Notes: a model not told the origin generated them from the letters alone. A stretch of DNA of 7,317 nt from Candidatus Omnitrophota bacterium (GCA_016867005.1 VGKM01000055.1:1-7317); one strand, 5' to 3'. Shown: positions 1 to 6,670, numbered from the stretch's first letter. Numbers and translations: made by a program.

Positions 1-835
1 CGGAATCGGGGATCCCGGAAACCATATCCGCCTTGATAGTATCGCCTTTGGCTAAATTCCTGCCGCATCTTTCCCTGGACATTTCAACGTTAATGCCGTC
101 ATAACTTGATGCCGGAAAGCCCGTATAAATCCACAGGAACGAACAGATCTGGTTTTCCTTATTGCCCTTACGCTTTAACTTTAGCCCCGACTTATCCAAA
201 AGGACGATCTCCCCGGGCTCGATATTCTTTTTAATCTTGAAGCCAAGATTATAAAAGGCCGAAGTTTCAGTAGTCACCGCCCATTCATCGTCTTTTTGGC
301 CGACGATCAACGGGCTATAGCCGTAACGGTCCCTTGCCGCATAAATGCCTTCTTCAGTCAGTAAGATCAGGGAACAGGAACCTTTTATTTTAGAAAACAT
401 GTATTCGATGCCGCTGATAAAATCTTGGCCATGTATGATCAACTTGGCCACAAGCTCAGGGGCATTCACATGTCCGTCGGTAACCTCGCTGAAGGACTGC
501 CCTGCTTTATAAAGTTCCTCTGCCAGCTCTTTGGCATTATCAATAAAACCGTTCATAACAATGGCGAACGGCCCAAACTTTGAATGGATGCAAATCGGCT
601 GCTCGTCTTTTGCGCTGATCACGCCGATCCCTTTATTACCGGGCATTTTTTTGTAATCTTCGTAAAATTTCGCCTTAAACTGGCTGCCCCGGATATCGTG
701 GATCTTGCGCATTAATTCTGTGCCCCAGGTTGCAAGGCCGGCGAACTGCGTGCCAAGATGAGAATGATAATCTGTGCCGTAATATAGGTCTTCCTGGCAA
801 TTTTCTCTGCTTACTACCCCGAAAATTCCGCTCAT
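1..835 (-). CDS. purF: PurF-like amidophosphoribosyltransferase, N-terminal 278 residues (3' end outside window), glutaminase site degenerate
   Basis: By family, PurF makes 5-phosphoribosylamine from PRPP and glutamine-derived ammonia, the first step of cytosolic purine synthesis. Visible: an Ntn-type glutamine amidotransferase domain (residues about 2-225) opening MSGIFGVVS, then the start of the phosphoribosyltransferase domain, with CSFLWIY (231-237), SYDGINVEMSRERCGRNLA (244-262) and ADMVSGIPDS (269-278) matching the PurF core. The window edge removes the PRPP loop and the C-terminus. Odd: position 2 is Ser (codon AGC), not the usual nucleophilic Cys. The usual HVRYxTAG segment with the glutamine-binding Arg is replaced by GVISAKDEQP (71-80), and the usual SDSE-type Asp aligns with Ala125. 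NG of the HNGN motif survives (95-96). Cys231 matches the first Fe-S ligand of the Bacillus-type enzyme. The start is fixed by the motif and by an AGGGAG ribosome site. It follows purQ by 10 bp. Family membership is firm; glutamine-dependent activity is doubtful. Confidence 0.86.
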   Translation of the reverse strand, partial: MSGIFGVVSRENCQEDLYYGTDYHSHLGTQFAGLATWGTELMRKIHDIRGSQFKAKFYEDYKKMPGNKGIGVISAKDEQPICIHSKFGPFAIVMNGFIDNAKELAEELYKAGQSFSEVTDGHVNAPELVAKLIIHGQDFISGIEYMFSKIKGSCSLILLTEEGIYAARDRYGYSPLIVGQKDDEWAVTTETSAFYNLGFKIKKNIEPGEIVLLDKSGLKLKRKGNKENQICSFLWIYTGFPASSYDGINVEMSRERCGRNLAKGDTIKADMVSGIPDS

Positions 836-840
836 ATTGC

Positions 841-849
841 TCTCCCTAA
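841..849 (-). promoter_or_regulatory. Ribosome binding site of purF, overlapping the purQ stop codon
   Basis: Reading on the minus strand, the purQ stop TAG runs directly into GGAGAG, giving TTAGGGAGAG about 5 nt before the purF ATG. Stop codon and Shine-Dalgarno share bases, so ribosomes finishing purQ are placed to start purF. This supports translational coupling and confirms the Met-Ser-Gly start of purF. Confidence 0.75.
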
Positions 850-1631
850 AAAGTTTTTCTTATATATTCCACGCCGTTACGGAAAATCATTTTCCCGTCG
901 CCCTCGGGATCAAATTTACCCCCGGCCCATCTGGGGTGCTGAAGGCCGGATACGTGGCGTTCCGGATGCGGCATCAGTCCCAGGACCCTGCCTGTTTCAT
1001 CGCAAATACCTGCGATATTTTCTATTGAGCCGTTGGGGTTATCAGGATAACCGGTAAAATCACCGCGGCTATTACAATACTGAAAGACAATTTGCCCGTT
1101 TTCTTTGAGCCGTTTTAACACCGCGCCATCTTTGGTAATAAATTTTCCTTCTCCGTGGGCGACCGGCAAATAAATCATCTCCTCTAAATCCTTTGTCCAT
1201 ACGCATTTATCTTGTGATTTACGCAAGTACACCCAGCGGTCTTCAAACTTTGCCGAATCATTGATGATCAAGCTCGCCTCCTGCAGTAAATCCTGGTTGC
1301 CCGGCAGAAGCCCGGCTTTAACAAGAATCTGGAAGCCGTTACAGATGCCGATAATCAATTTCCCTGCATCGATAAAATTCTTTAGATCATCGGAAAGCTT
1401 GCATTTCAGTTCATTGGCAAGGATTTTACCAGCAGCCACATCGTCACCGTAACTAAAACCCCCGGGTATGGCAAGTATATGGTAGGCGGAAAGGTTTTTT
1501 TCTCCCGAAATAAGTTTATTAATATGGACAAGTTCGCATTCGGCGCCAACCGCCTCAAAAGCAAATGCCGTTTCTTTATCGCAATTGGTGCCTGCAGTGC
1601 GCAATACCAGGACTTTAGGGCTTTTTTGCAT
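846..1631 (-). CDS. purQ: Phosphoribosylformylglycinamidine synthase, glutaminase subunit PurQ
   Basis: Class I (triad) glutamine amidotransferase that releases ammonia from glutamine and passes it to PurL for the FGAR to FGAM step. Seen: N-terminal VLVLRTAGTNCDKETAFAFE (8-27), typical of PurQ; the IPGGFSYGDD oxyanion-side motif (55-64); the nucleophile elbow GICNGFQIL with Cys97; and the C-terminal MPHPERH with His222 and Glu224 completing the triad. At 261 residues it is longer than the roughly 227-residue Bacillus-type PurQ. The extra length lies mostly between the nucleophile and the His/Glu motif, as in other long-form PurQ proteins. It starts inside the end of the LOG gene (17-bp overlap, different frame) with no convincing Shine-Dalgarno just upstream, so it is probably translated by coupling. 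The start is supported by the family N-terminus. The glutaminase site looks intact, unlike that of purF. Confidence 0.96.
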   Translation of the reverse strand: MQKSPKVLVLRTAGTNCDKETAFAFEAVGAECELVHINKLISGEKNLSAYHILAIPGGFSYGDDVAAGKILANELKCKLSDDLKNFIDAGKLIIGICNGFQILVKAGLLPGNQDLLQEASLIINDSAKFEDRWVYLRKSQDKCVWTKDLEEMIYLPVAHGEGKFITKDGAVLKRLKENGQIVFQYCNSRGDFTGYPDNPNGSIENIAGICDETGRVLGLMPHPERHVSGLQHPRWAGGKFDPEGDGKMIFRNGVEYIRKTF

Positions 1632-2283
1632 AGAAATTTTGAATTATTTTTACTACTTCCGCGGGGTCATCGCTTATTTTAAAAATATCCAGGTCTGCCT
1701 TACTGATGTTCCCGTGTTTTAAAACCATGCTCTTTAACCAATCAATCATGCCTTTCCAGTATTCCCGGCCCATTAAAACTACCGGGAATTTTCCTATGCG
1801 TTCGGTCTGGATCAAATTCAACGACTCAAACAACTCATCAAGCGTTCCGTATCCTCCGGGCATGATCACGAATGCCTTTGCGTATTTGACAAACATTACT
1901 TTTCTTACGAAGAAATAACGGAAATTAAGCAATATATCCACATATTCATTGGCTTTTTGCTCCATGGGTATCTGGATATTCAGGCCGACTGATTTGCCGT
2001 TGGCGCGCCTTGCCCCTTTATTGCCTGCTTCCATAATACCGGGCCCTGAGCCGGTAATAATAGCATATCCTGCCTTCGCCAATAAATAGGCAGCATCTTC
2101 GGCTAATTTGTAATACTTGCTTCCGCGGATGACCCTGCTCCCTCCGAATATGGAAACTGCCTGGCCGATGCTTGAAAGCACCTCAAACCCGTCTACAAAC
2201 TCCGACATGATCCTAAACATCCTCCAGGTATCTTCAGAGGTAAAATCATCTTTGATATTGTGTAATTTCTTGATTTTTTTCAT
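1615..2283 (-). CDS. LOG-family protein (putative nucleoside 5'-monophosphate phosphoribohydrolase)
   Basis: A Rossmann-like TIGR00730/LOG-family protein of 222 residues. Seen: VSIFGGSR (43-50), the nucleotide-loop motif ITGSGPGIMEAGNKGA (76-91), FFVRKVMFVKYA (124-135) with the conserved Arg-Lys pair, and the signature PGGYGTLDE (142-150), whose Glu150 is the conserved active-site acid. Known members cleave the N-glycosidic bond of cytokinin riboside 5'-monophosphates or of AMP/GMP-type nucleotides, giving free base and ribose 5-phosphate. Older databases call the family lysine decarboxylase, which the motif does not support. About 40 residues precede the core fold, as in several bacterial long-form LOG proteins. 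It sits between purL and purQ and overlaps purQ by 17 bp, so it is co-transcribed with purine synthesis genes. A role in nucleotide turnover or housekeeping is inferred, and the substrate cannot be read from sequence. Confidence 0.9.
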   Translation of the reverse strand: MKKIKKLHNIKDDFTSEDTWRMFRIMSEFVDGFEVLSSIGQAVSIFGGSRVIRGSKYYKLAEDAAYLLAKAGYAIITGSGPGIMEAGNKGARRANGKSVGLNIQIPMEQKANEYVDILLNFRYFFVRKVMFVKYAKAFVIMPGGYGTLDELFESLNLIQTERIGKFPVVLMGREYWKGMIDWLKSMVLKHGNISKADLDIFKISDDPAEVVKIIQNFYAKKP

Positions 2284-2287
2284 GCTC

Positions 2288-2294
2288 TCTCCTT
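2288..2294 (-). promoter_or_regulatory. Strong ribosome binding site of the LOG gene
   Basis: The minus strand reads AAGGAGA about 4 nt before the LOG ATG. It is the best Shine-Dalgarno match in the window and fixes the LOG start. It implies independent initiation after the structured purL-LOG gap, whereas purB, purL and purQ lack a comparable site. Confidence 0.8.
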
Positions 2295-2297
2295 TTC

Positions 2298-2332
2298 GAT
2301 TTCGGCGTGCCTTTGGCGTTTACGCCGAAATC
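2298..2332. repeat. 11-bp perfect inverted repeat in the purL-LOG gap
   Basis: Arms GATTTCGGCGT (2298-2308) and ACGCCGAAATC (2322-2332) pair perfectly around a 13-nt loop that itself contains a GCC/GGC mini-palindrome. In the operon mRNA it would form a stable hairpin just upstream of the LOG ribosome site. No T-run follows on either strand (the minus strand continues GAAAAGGAG), so it does not look like an intrinsic terminator. An mRNA-stability or processing element, or the footprint of a dispersed repeat, fits better. Confidence 0.8.
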
Positions 2333-2333
2333 A

Positions 2334-2353
2334 CCCTGAGCTCTGTCGAAGGG
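2334..2353. repeat. REP-like palindromic element abutting the purL stop codon
   Basis: CCCTGAGCTCTGTCGAAGGG on the plus strand closely resembles the CCCTGAGC..GTCGAAGGG dispersed palindrome seen in many unrelated bacterial genomes. Outer CCCT/AGGG pairs flank G-A/G-A mismatches, as in REP hairpins. It begins directly after the purL TAG (2354-2356). With the neighbouring 11-bp inverted repeat it fills most of the 70-bp gap. Copy number cannot be judged from one window, where this is the only copy. Confidence 0.6.
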
Positions 2354-5233
2354 CTACCAGCGCAATGGCGACTGCCATGCCTCTTTCAAACCGTCTATCT
2401 TCGCGTTAATACAAATTTTGCCGTCTAAGCCATACACCTTAAATTCTTTTTTTCCGCTTACGCAGCCAATTAACCCCAAAGGCACGCCGCGCATCTGTTT
2501 TTCGAATGCTTTTTGGTCTTTCTTTGCAACTTCAACAATGAACCTTGAATTTGATTCGGAAAAAAGCACATAATCATTGCGCTTAAGCTTTGTTTTTACT
2601 TCGCTTAAAAATAAGTCCATTCCCAACCCGCCGCTAAAAGCCATCTCAGCTGCGGCAACTGCCAATCCGCCCTCCGAGCAATCATGCATAGCTTTAACCA
2701 GCCCAAAAGAAGCGGCCTTGCTTAATGAGTCAAAAATCAACTTTGCTTTCTTTGCATTAACCTTGGGCACATTATTGCCGACGGAGCCCATTATGTCAAA
2801 ATAATGGCTTCCGCCCAGCTCATCAAAAGTTTCGCCGACTATATATATTAAGCCGCCCGGCTCCTTAGCATACATGGAAACGGTTTTTGAGGCATCATCC
2901 GTCACGGCAATCGCAGAGATCAATAATGTCCCCGGTATAGCCATGGATTTACCGTGGACAGCGTATTCATTATACAAGCTGTCTTTACCCGAAATAAAAG
3001 GGACGCCAAAACCTTTGGCAATATCATAACAGGCAATTGCCGCCCTGACCATGCCTCCTAATCTGTCGGGCTTGTCGGGATTGCCCCAGCAAAAATTATC
3101 CAGAATCGCCACTTCTTTAAGGGAGCCACCGACAGCGATTACCTGCCTGAGCGCCTCATCAATGCAAGAAGCTGCCATCCAGTAAGGATCAATAAACCCG
3201 TAACGGAAATTAATGCCGCAGGAAATAATAACGCCTTTTTTCGAGTTAAGGACCGGCTTTACCACGGCTGCGTCAGAAGGCCCGTCATTAACTATGCCCA
3301 CCAGCGGCTTTAATACCGAACCGCCTTGTACTTCATGGTCATATTGACGGATCACCCATTCTTTTGAACAAATATCATAACGCGAAAGAAGCTTTAACAA
3401 ATAACCGGAAAGGCCTTTTGGGCACTTGAATTTAGGCTCTTTGTGTTTGGCTAAAACAAATTCCGCTTTCTTCTCTAATTGCGGCAGGCCTTCATGCAAA
3501 AATTCCATATCCAAGTCGCAAACTTTTGCCCCTTTATAAAAAAGTTCTAAGCGCCCGCTACCGCTGAATTCACCGATTACAGTTGCCTCGACGTTTTCGT
3601 CAGAAAACACTTTAATCAAATCATTAATTTTAGCCGGCGGGGCAGAAAGCACCATTCTTTCCTGTGATTCGGAAATCCATATCTCATAATAAGAGAGCCC
3701 GGAATATTTAAGAGGGACCTTTTCCAGGTCAACCCTCGCCCCAAAAACAGCACCCATCTCACCTACTGCGCTTGAAAGCCCGCCTGCTCCGCAATCCGTA
3801 ATAGCGCTGTATAAATCCAGGTCACGCGCCTTAATAATCGTATCAACCATCTTTTTTTCCTGAATAGGGTTGCCGATCTGGACTGCGCCGCTTGAAATTG
3901 TTTCTGATTCATGGGTGAGTTCGCCTGAAGAAAAAGTCGCTCCGTGAATTCCGTCGCGGCCGGTCCTTCCTCCCACTACCACTATCAAATCCCCTTTGTT
4001 AACTTTTTTAAAGGTCTTATCTTTCGGCATAATCCCTGCTGTGCCGCAATATACAAGGGGGTTACCGACAAATCTCTCATGAAACAATACTGCGCCGTTA
4101 ACAGTAGGGATACCCATCTTATTTCCATAATCGCGGACTCCGGAAACAACGCCTTTCATAATGCGTTTCGGGTGGAGCGCGCCTTTCGGAAGTTTTGAAA
4201 ACGGATATTCCGGAGGGGCAAAACAGAAAACATCGGTATTAAGAAACGGCCTTGCTCCCAACCCTGTCCCAAGCGGGTCGCGGATCACCCCGCCTATGCC
4301 GGTATTAGCTCCGCCGAACGGCTCAAGCGCAGAAGGATGGTTATGGGTTTCAACCTTAAAACAAACGTTATATTTATCATCAAATTTAATGACGCCGGAA
4401 TTATCATGAAATACCGATATGCACCAGGGCTTATTCAGCTCTTTAGTGACTTTTACAATTGTCGATTTTAAAAGATTATTTATAATTTTTGTCTTGGCCT
4501 TACCGGAAATTTTCTCGGTATATTTGATTTTTCCCCGGAAGGTCTTATGGCCGCAGTGTTCCGACCATGTCTGGGCAAGCGTTTCCAGCTCGCAATCAGT
4601 GGGGTTACGTTTGAGTTTCTTAAAATAATCCCTTATCTGCCGCATTTCAGCCAGATTTAAGAATAGCTGCCCGTCTTTACTGATTTGCATTAATTTTTTA
4701 TCCGATGCGCCCAGCAAATCAATAGTAATTAATTTGAATTTGTACCCGGTTTGCTGAAAGCTGAGGGCTGAAAGCTGAGGGCTGACAATGTGCTGGATTA
4801 ATTTATTATATAAAAGCTTATCACAAACAGTTTCCAGTTCGTCTTTTGAAAGATTGCCTTTTATAATGAACTTTTTTGCGGTCTTAACAGTTGCCTTCCC
4901 TCTTATGCCTAGGTCGCGCATCCCTTTTAGAACCGATTCTTCTGTCGGGTCCATGACGCCCGGGTTATAAGCAACTTCAACTACCGTTATACCGCTGTTT
5001 GGCTGCTCAGGCGGCTCGTTAATGGAATAACCCTGAACAACTTTGTCGATAAGCAACTCTTCGCAAATCATTTTTGCTTCTTGGCCGGAGAGTTGCCCTT
5101 CGATATTATAAACCTGTGCAAAGGCGACCTCCTCAACGGATTTAATCCCCAAATCAAGGATATCACGCTTGGTGCCTTCTCCTATGCAATCAAAAATCCC
5201 AGGCCTATCTTTTACTTCAATTTTGTAAAGCAT
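2354..5233 (-). CDS. purL: Phosphoribosylformylglycinamidine synthase, PurS-PurS-PurL fusion
   Basis: Synthetase that converts FGAR, ATP and ammonia (from PurQ) to FGAM. Domains: PurS-like copy 1 (residues 1-72) and copy 2 (about 81-150), sharing PG(I/V)xD, DLGI and GxLSxxE..C.xLL..K..Q; a low-complexity linker (150-161); then PurL (about 165-959). PurL motifs: WSEHCGHK (223-230), ETHNHPSALEPFGGANTGIG (295-314), GGRTGRDGIHGATFSS (421-436), AITDCGAGGLSS (477-488), ISESQERM (520-527), DHEVQGGSVLKP (632-643), ISGKDSLYNEY (747-757), MHDCSEGGLAVAAAEMA (849-865) and FSESNSRF (891-898). No glutaminase domain is fused, consistent with separate purQ. Small PurL proteins are about 720-740 residues; the extra length is the PurS pair. 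An in-frame TAA 7-9 nt before the ATG rules out an earlier start. No clear Shine-Dalgarno is present, and the gap to purB is 43 bp. The frame is intact. Confidence 0.97.
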   Translation of the reverse strand: MLYKIEVKDRPGIFDCIGEGTKRDILDLGIKSVEEVAFAQVYNIEGQLSGQEAKMICEELLIDKVVQGYSINEPPEQPNSGITVVEVAYNPGVMDPTEESVLKGMRDLGIRGKATVKTAKKFIIKGNLSKDELETVCDKLLYNKLIQHIVSPQLSALSFQQTGYKFKLITIDLLGASDKKLMQISKDGQLFLNLAEMRQIRDYFKKLKRNPTDCELETLAQTWSEHCGHKTFRGKIKYTEKISGKAKTKIINNLLKSTIVKVTKELNKPWCISVFHDNSGVIKFDDKYNVCFKVETHNHPSALEPFGGANTGIGGVIRDPLGTGLGARPFLNTDVFCFAPPEYPFSKLPKGALHPKRIMKGVVSGVRDYGNKMGIPTVNGAVLFHERFVGNPLVYCGTAGIMPKDKTFKKVNKGDLIVVVGGRTGRDGIHGATFSSGELTHESETISSGAVQIGNPIQEKKMVDTIIKARDLDLYSAITDCGAGGLSSAVGEMGAVFGARVDLEKVPLKYSGLSYYEIWISESQERMVLSAPPAKINDLIKVFSDENVEATVIGEFSGSGRLELFYKGAKVCDLDMEFLHEGLPQLEKKAEFVLAKHKEPKFKCPKGLSGYLLKLLSRYDICSKEWVIRQYDHEVQGGSVLKPLVGIVNDGPSDAAVVKPVLNSKKGVIISCGINFRYGFIDPYWMAASCIDEALRQVIAVGGSLKEVAILDNFCWGNPDKPDRLGGMVRAAIACYDIAKGFGVPFISGKDSLYNEYAVHGKSMAIPGTLLISAIAVTDDASKTVSMYAKEPGGLIYIVGETFDELGGSHYFDIMGSVGNNVPKVNAKKAKLIFDSLSKAASFGLVKAMHDCSEGGLAVAAAEMAFSGGLGMDLFLSEVKTKLKRNDYVLFSESNSRFIVEVAKKDQKAFEKQMRGVPLGLIGCVSGKKEFKVYGLDGKICINAKIDGLKEAWQSPLRW
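4753..4785. repeat. Heptanucleotide tandem repeat inside purL (PurS/PurL linker)
   Basis: Five GCTGA cores occur exactly every 7 bp (4753, 4760, 4767, 4774, 4781), separated by alternating AA and GG, so the array also reads as two perfect 14-bp units plus a partial third. On the coding strand the unit is TCAGC(CC/TT). It encodes the Ser/Leu/Gln-rich residues 150-160 (VSPQLSALSFQ) between the second PurS domain and PurL. Because 7 is not a multiple of 3, loss or gain of one or two units would shift the purL frame. Confidence 0.9.
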
Positions 5234-5276
5234 GACTAATTATCAGGGGTTTTAAAAGGCGAGAATTTCCTATAAA

Positions 5277-6569
5277 TTATAAACCGACTCTTCTAAAAAT
5301 CTTGTTTACGTTGCGCAGGTAATAATCCAAGTCAAAGATTTTATCCAGATCTTTCCTGGTAAGATATTTTGATACATCGCGGTCCTTAAGGAGAGTTTCT
5401 CTAAAATCCAAGTTCTCCTTCCAAACCTGCATGGCATTACGCTGCACTAAATCATAAGCTTTCATCCGAGGCAGGCCTTTATCCATAAGCGTCAAAAGTA
5501 CTCTTTGTGAAAATAACAGCCCGCGCGTCTTAATAAGGTTGGCAAGCATATTATTGGGATACACAATAAGGCCGTCGACGACCTGGATCATCTTATTCAG
5601 CATATAATCCAAAAGGATTGTCGAATCGGGGATAATTACCCGCTCGACTGAAGAATGGCTGATATCGCGTTCATGCCAAAGAGCAATGTTTTCCATCGCT
5701 GCCAGGGAATTCCCGCGTAAAATCCTGCTCATCCCGCAAATACGCTCACAAATCACAGGATTGCGCTTGTGCGGCATAGCGCTTGAGCCCTTTTGCCCCT
5801 TGCCAAACGGCTCCTCTGCTTCCAGCACTTCCGTCCGCTGCAAATGGCGTATTTCAGTGGCAAATTTTTCCAGGCTTGAGCCGACAATTGCTACGCGCGC
5901 CATAAACACAGCATGGATATCCCGCTGGATTATTTGCGTAGAAATTTTTGCCGGCTTAAGGCCTAATTTTTTACATACATAATCTTCAACCTCCGGGCCT
6001 ACATTGGCAAAGGTGCCCACGGCTCCGGAAATTTTACCCACGGATATTTCTTCTTTTGCTAACTCCAGGCGCTTTATGTTACGCTGCACTTCATCATACC
6101 AAAGAGCCAGCTTTAAACCGAAGGTCGTCGGCTCAGCATGCACTCCGTGAGTACGGCCGATACAAACCATATCTTTGTATTTCCTGGCTTTCTTGGCAAG
6201 AGAGTTAGAGAGCTTTTTGAGGTCATCAATTAATATATCGGAAACAGCCTTTAACTGAACTCCCAAAGTTGTGTCCAAGAGGTCGCTTGAAGTAAGGCCA
6301 AAATGGAAATATTTCGCATCAGCCCCAATATTTTGTGTTACCTGGGTGACAAACGCTACCACATCATGTTGTGTCTTCTCTTCTATTTTTTTGATTTCTT
6401 TAAGGTTAAATTTCGCTTTTTTTCTGATATTTGCTACGCTTTTATGGGGGACCTTGCCCTGGCGGGCTAAGGCCTCTAAGGTAAGGATTTCTATATCCAG
6501 CATGGTCTTAAACTTAAACTCATCCTGCCAGATATTTGAGATTTTAGGTAAGCTGTAGCGTTCGATCAT
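5277..6569 (-). CDS. purB: Adenylosuccinate lyase PurB
   Basis: Fumarase/aspartase-superfamily lyase acting twice in purine synthesis: SAICAR to AICAR, and adenylosuccinate to AMP, each releasing fumarate. Seen: N-terminal IERYSLPKISNIWQDEFKF (2-20), typical of PurB; TQHDVVAF with His68; FHFGLTSSDLLDT (88-100) with His89; GRTHGVHAEPTTFG (138-151) with His141, the proton-transfer His of the Bacillus enzyme; and the superfamily signature GSSAMPHKRNP (261-271) with the flexible-loop serines, Lys268 and, just after, Glu275. Residue numbering matches the Bacillus subtilis enzyme, and 430 residues is the usual length for the bacterial short form. All active-site residues I can check are present. 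First gene of the operon. No Shine-Dalgarno precedes the ATG, and a promoter lies immediately upstream, so the mRNA is probably leaderless. Confidence 0.97.
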   Translation of the reverse strand: MIERYSLPKISNIWQDEFKFKTMLDIEILTLEALARQGKVPHKSVANIRKKAKFNLKEIKKIEEKTQHDVVAFVTQVTQNIGADAKYFHFGLTSSDLLDTTLGVQLKAVSDILIDDLKKLSNSLAKKARKYKDMVCIGRTHGVHAEPTTFGLKLALWYDEVQRNIKRLELAKEEISVGKISGAVGTFANVGPEVEDYVCKKLGLKPAKISTQIIQRDIHAVFMARVAIVGSSLEKFATEIRHLQRTEVLEAEEPFGKGQKGSSAMPHKRNPVICERICGMSRILRGNSLAAMENIALWHERDISHSSVERVIIPDSTILLDYMLNKMIQVVDGLIVYPNNMLANLIKTRGLLFSQRVLLTLMDKGLPRMKAYDLVQRNAMQVWKENLDFRETLLKDRDVSKYLTRKDLDKIFDLDYYLRNVNKIFRRVGL

Positions 6570-6578
6570 AGGAAGTTT

Positions 6579-6606
6579 ATTATATCAAAAATGCGCTTTT
6601 TTGCAA
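6579..6606 (-). promoter_or_regulatory. Sigma-70-type promoter of the pur operon
   Basis: On the minus strand: TTGCAA (6601-6606, 4 of 6 to consensus), 16-bp spacer, then a perfect TATAAT (6579-6584) preceded by TG plus one base (extended -10). A start site 7 nt after the -10 would fall near 6572, leaving about 3 nt before the purB ATG. The -35 directly follows the T-run of the upstream terminator, so the operon has its own start separate from the kinase gene. No purine riboswitch or clear operator palindrome was seen in this short region. Confidence 0.65.
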
Positions 6607-6607
6607 C

Positions 6608-6641
6608 AAAAAACCTGTCCCACACCCGGTGTGGAACAGGT
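6608..6641 (-). terminator. Rho-independent terminator of the histidine kinase gene
   Basis: Arms ACCTGT (6613-6618) and ACAGGT (6636-6641) continue, after one C/A mismatch, into CCACAC/GTGTGG (6620-6625 / 6629-6634) around a tight CCG loop. On the minus strand the stem is followed by a run of six T (6613-6608). It lies about 30 bp past the kinase stop codon. The plus strand has no T-run after the stem, so termination is for minus-strand transcripts only. Confidence 0.85.
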
Positions 6642-6670
6642 CAAAAAAGCTTGCGGCGCCCCAGGATGTC

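Noticed and set aside
837..1028. Plus-strand open frames across the window (for example 837-1028, 2117-2428, 6591-6920)
   Set aside because: All lie antisense to genes with strong family motifs or across the promoter and terminator. None has a recognisable domain or a convincing ribosome site.
1615..2283. Lysine decarboxylase annotation for the LOG gene
   Set aside because: The PGGxGTxxE motif defines the LOG/phosphoribohydrolase family. The lysine decarboxylase name is a historical misannotation, and no PLP-binding motif is present.
2298..2332. Inverted repeat after purL as an intrinsic terminator
   Set aside because: No T-run follows on either strand, and downstream genes (LOG, purQ, purF) clearly belong to the same gene set.
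5276..5281. TATAAT on the minus strand at the end of purB as an internal promoter for purL
   Set aside because: No reasonable -35 lies 16-18 bp upstream, and the region is AT-rich, so a chance match is likely.
6570..6670. Purine riboswitch or regulator operator upstream of purB
   Set aside because: The region is filled by the terminator and promoter, with almost no leader left. No purine-aptamer-like fold or extra palindrome is visible.
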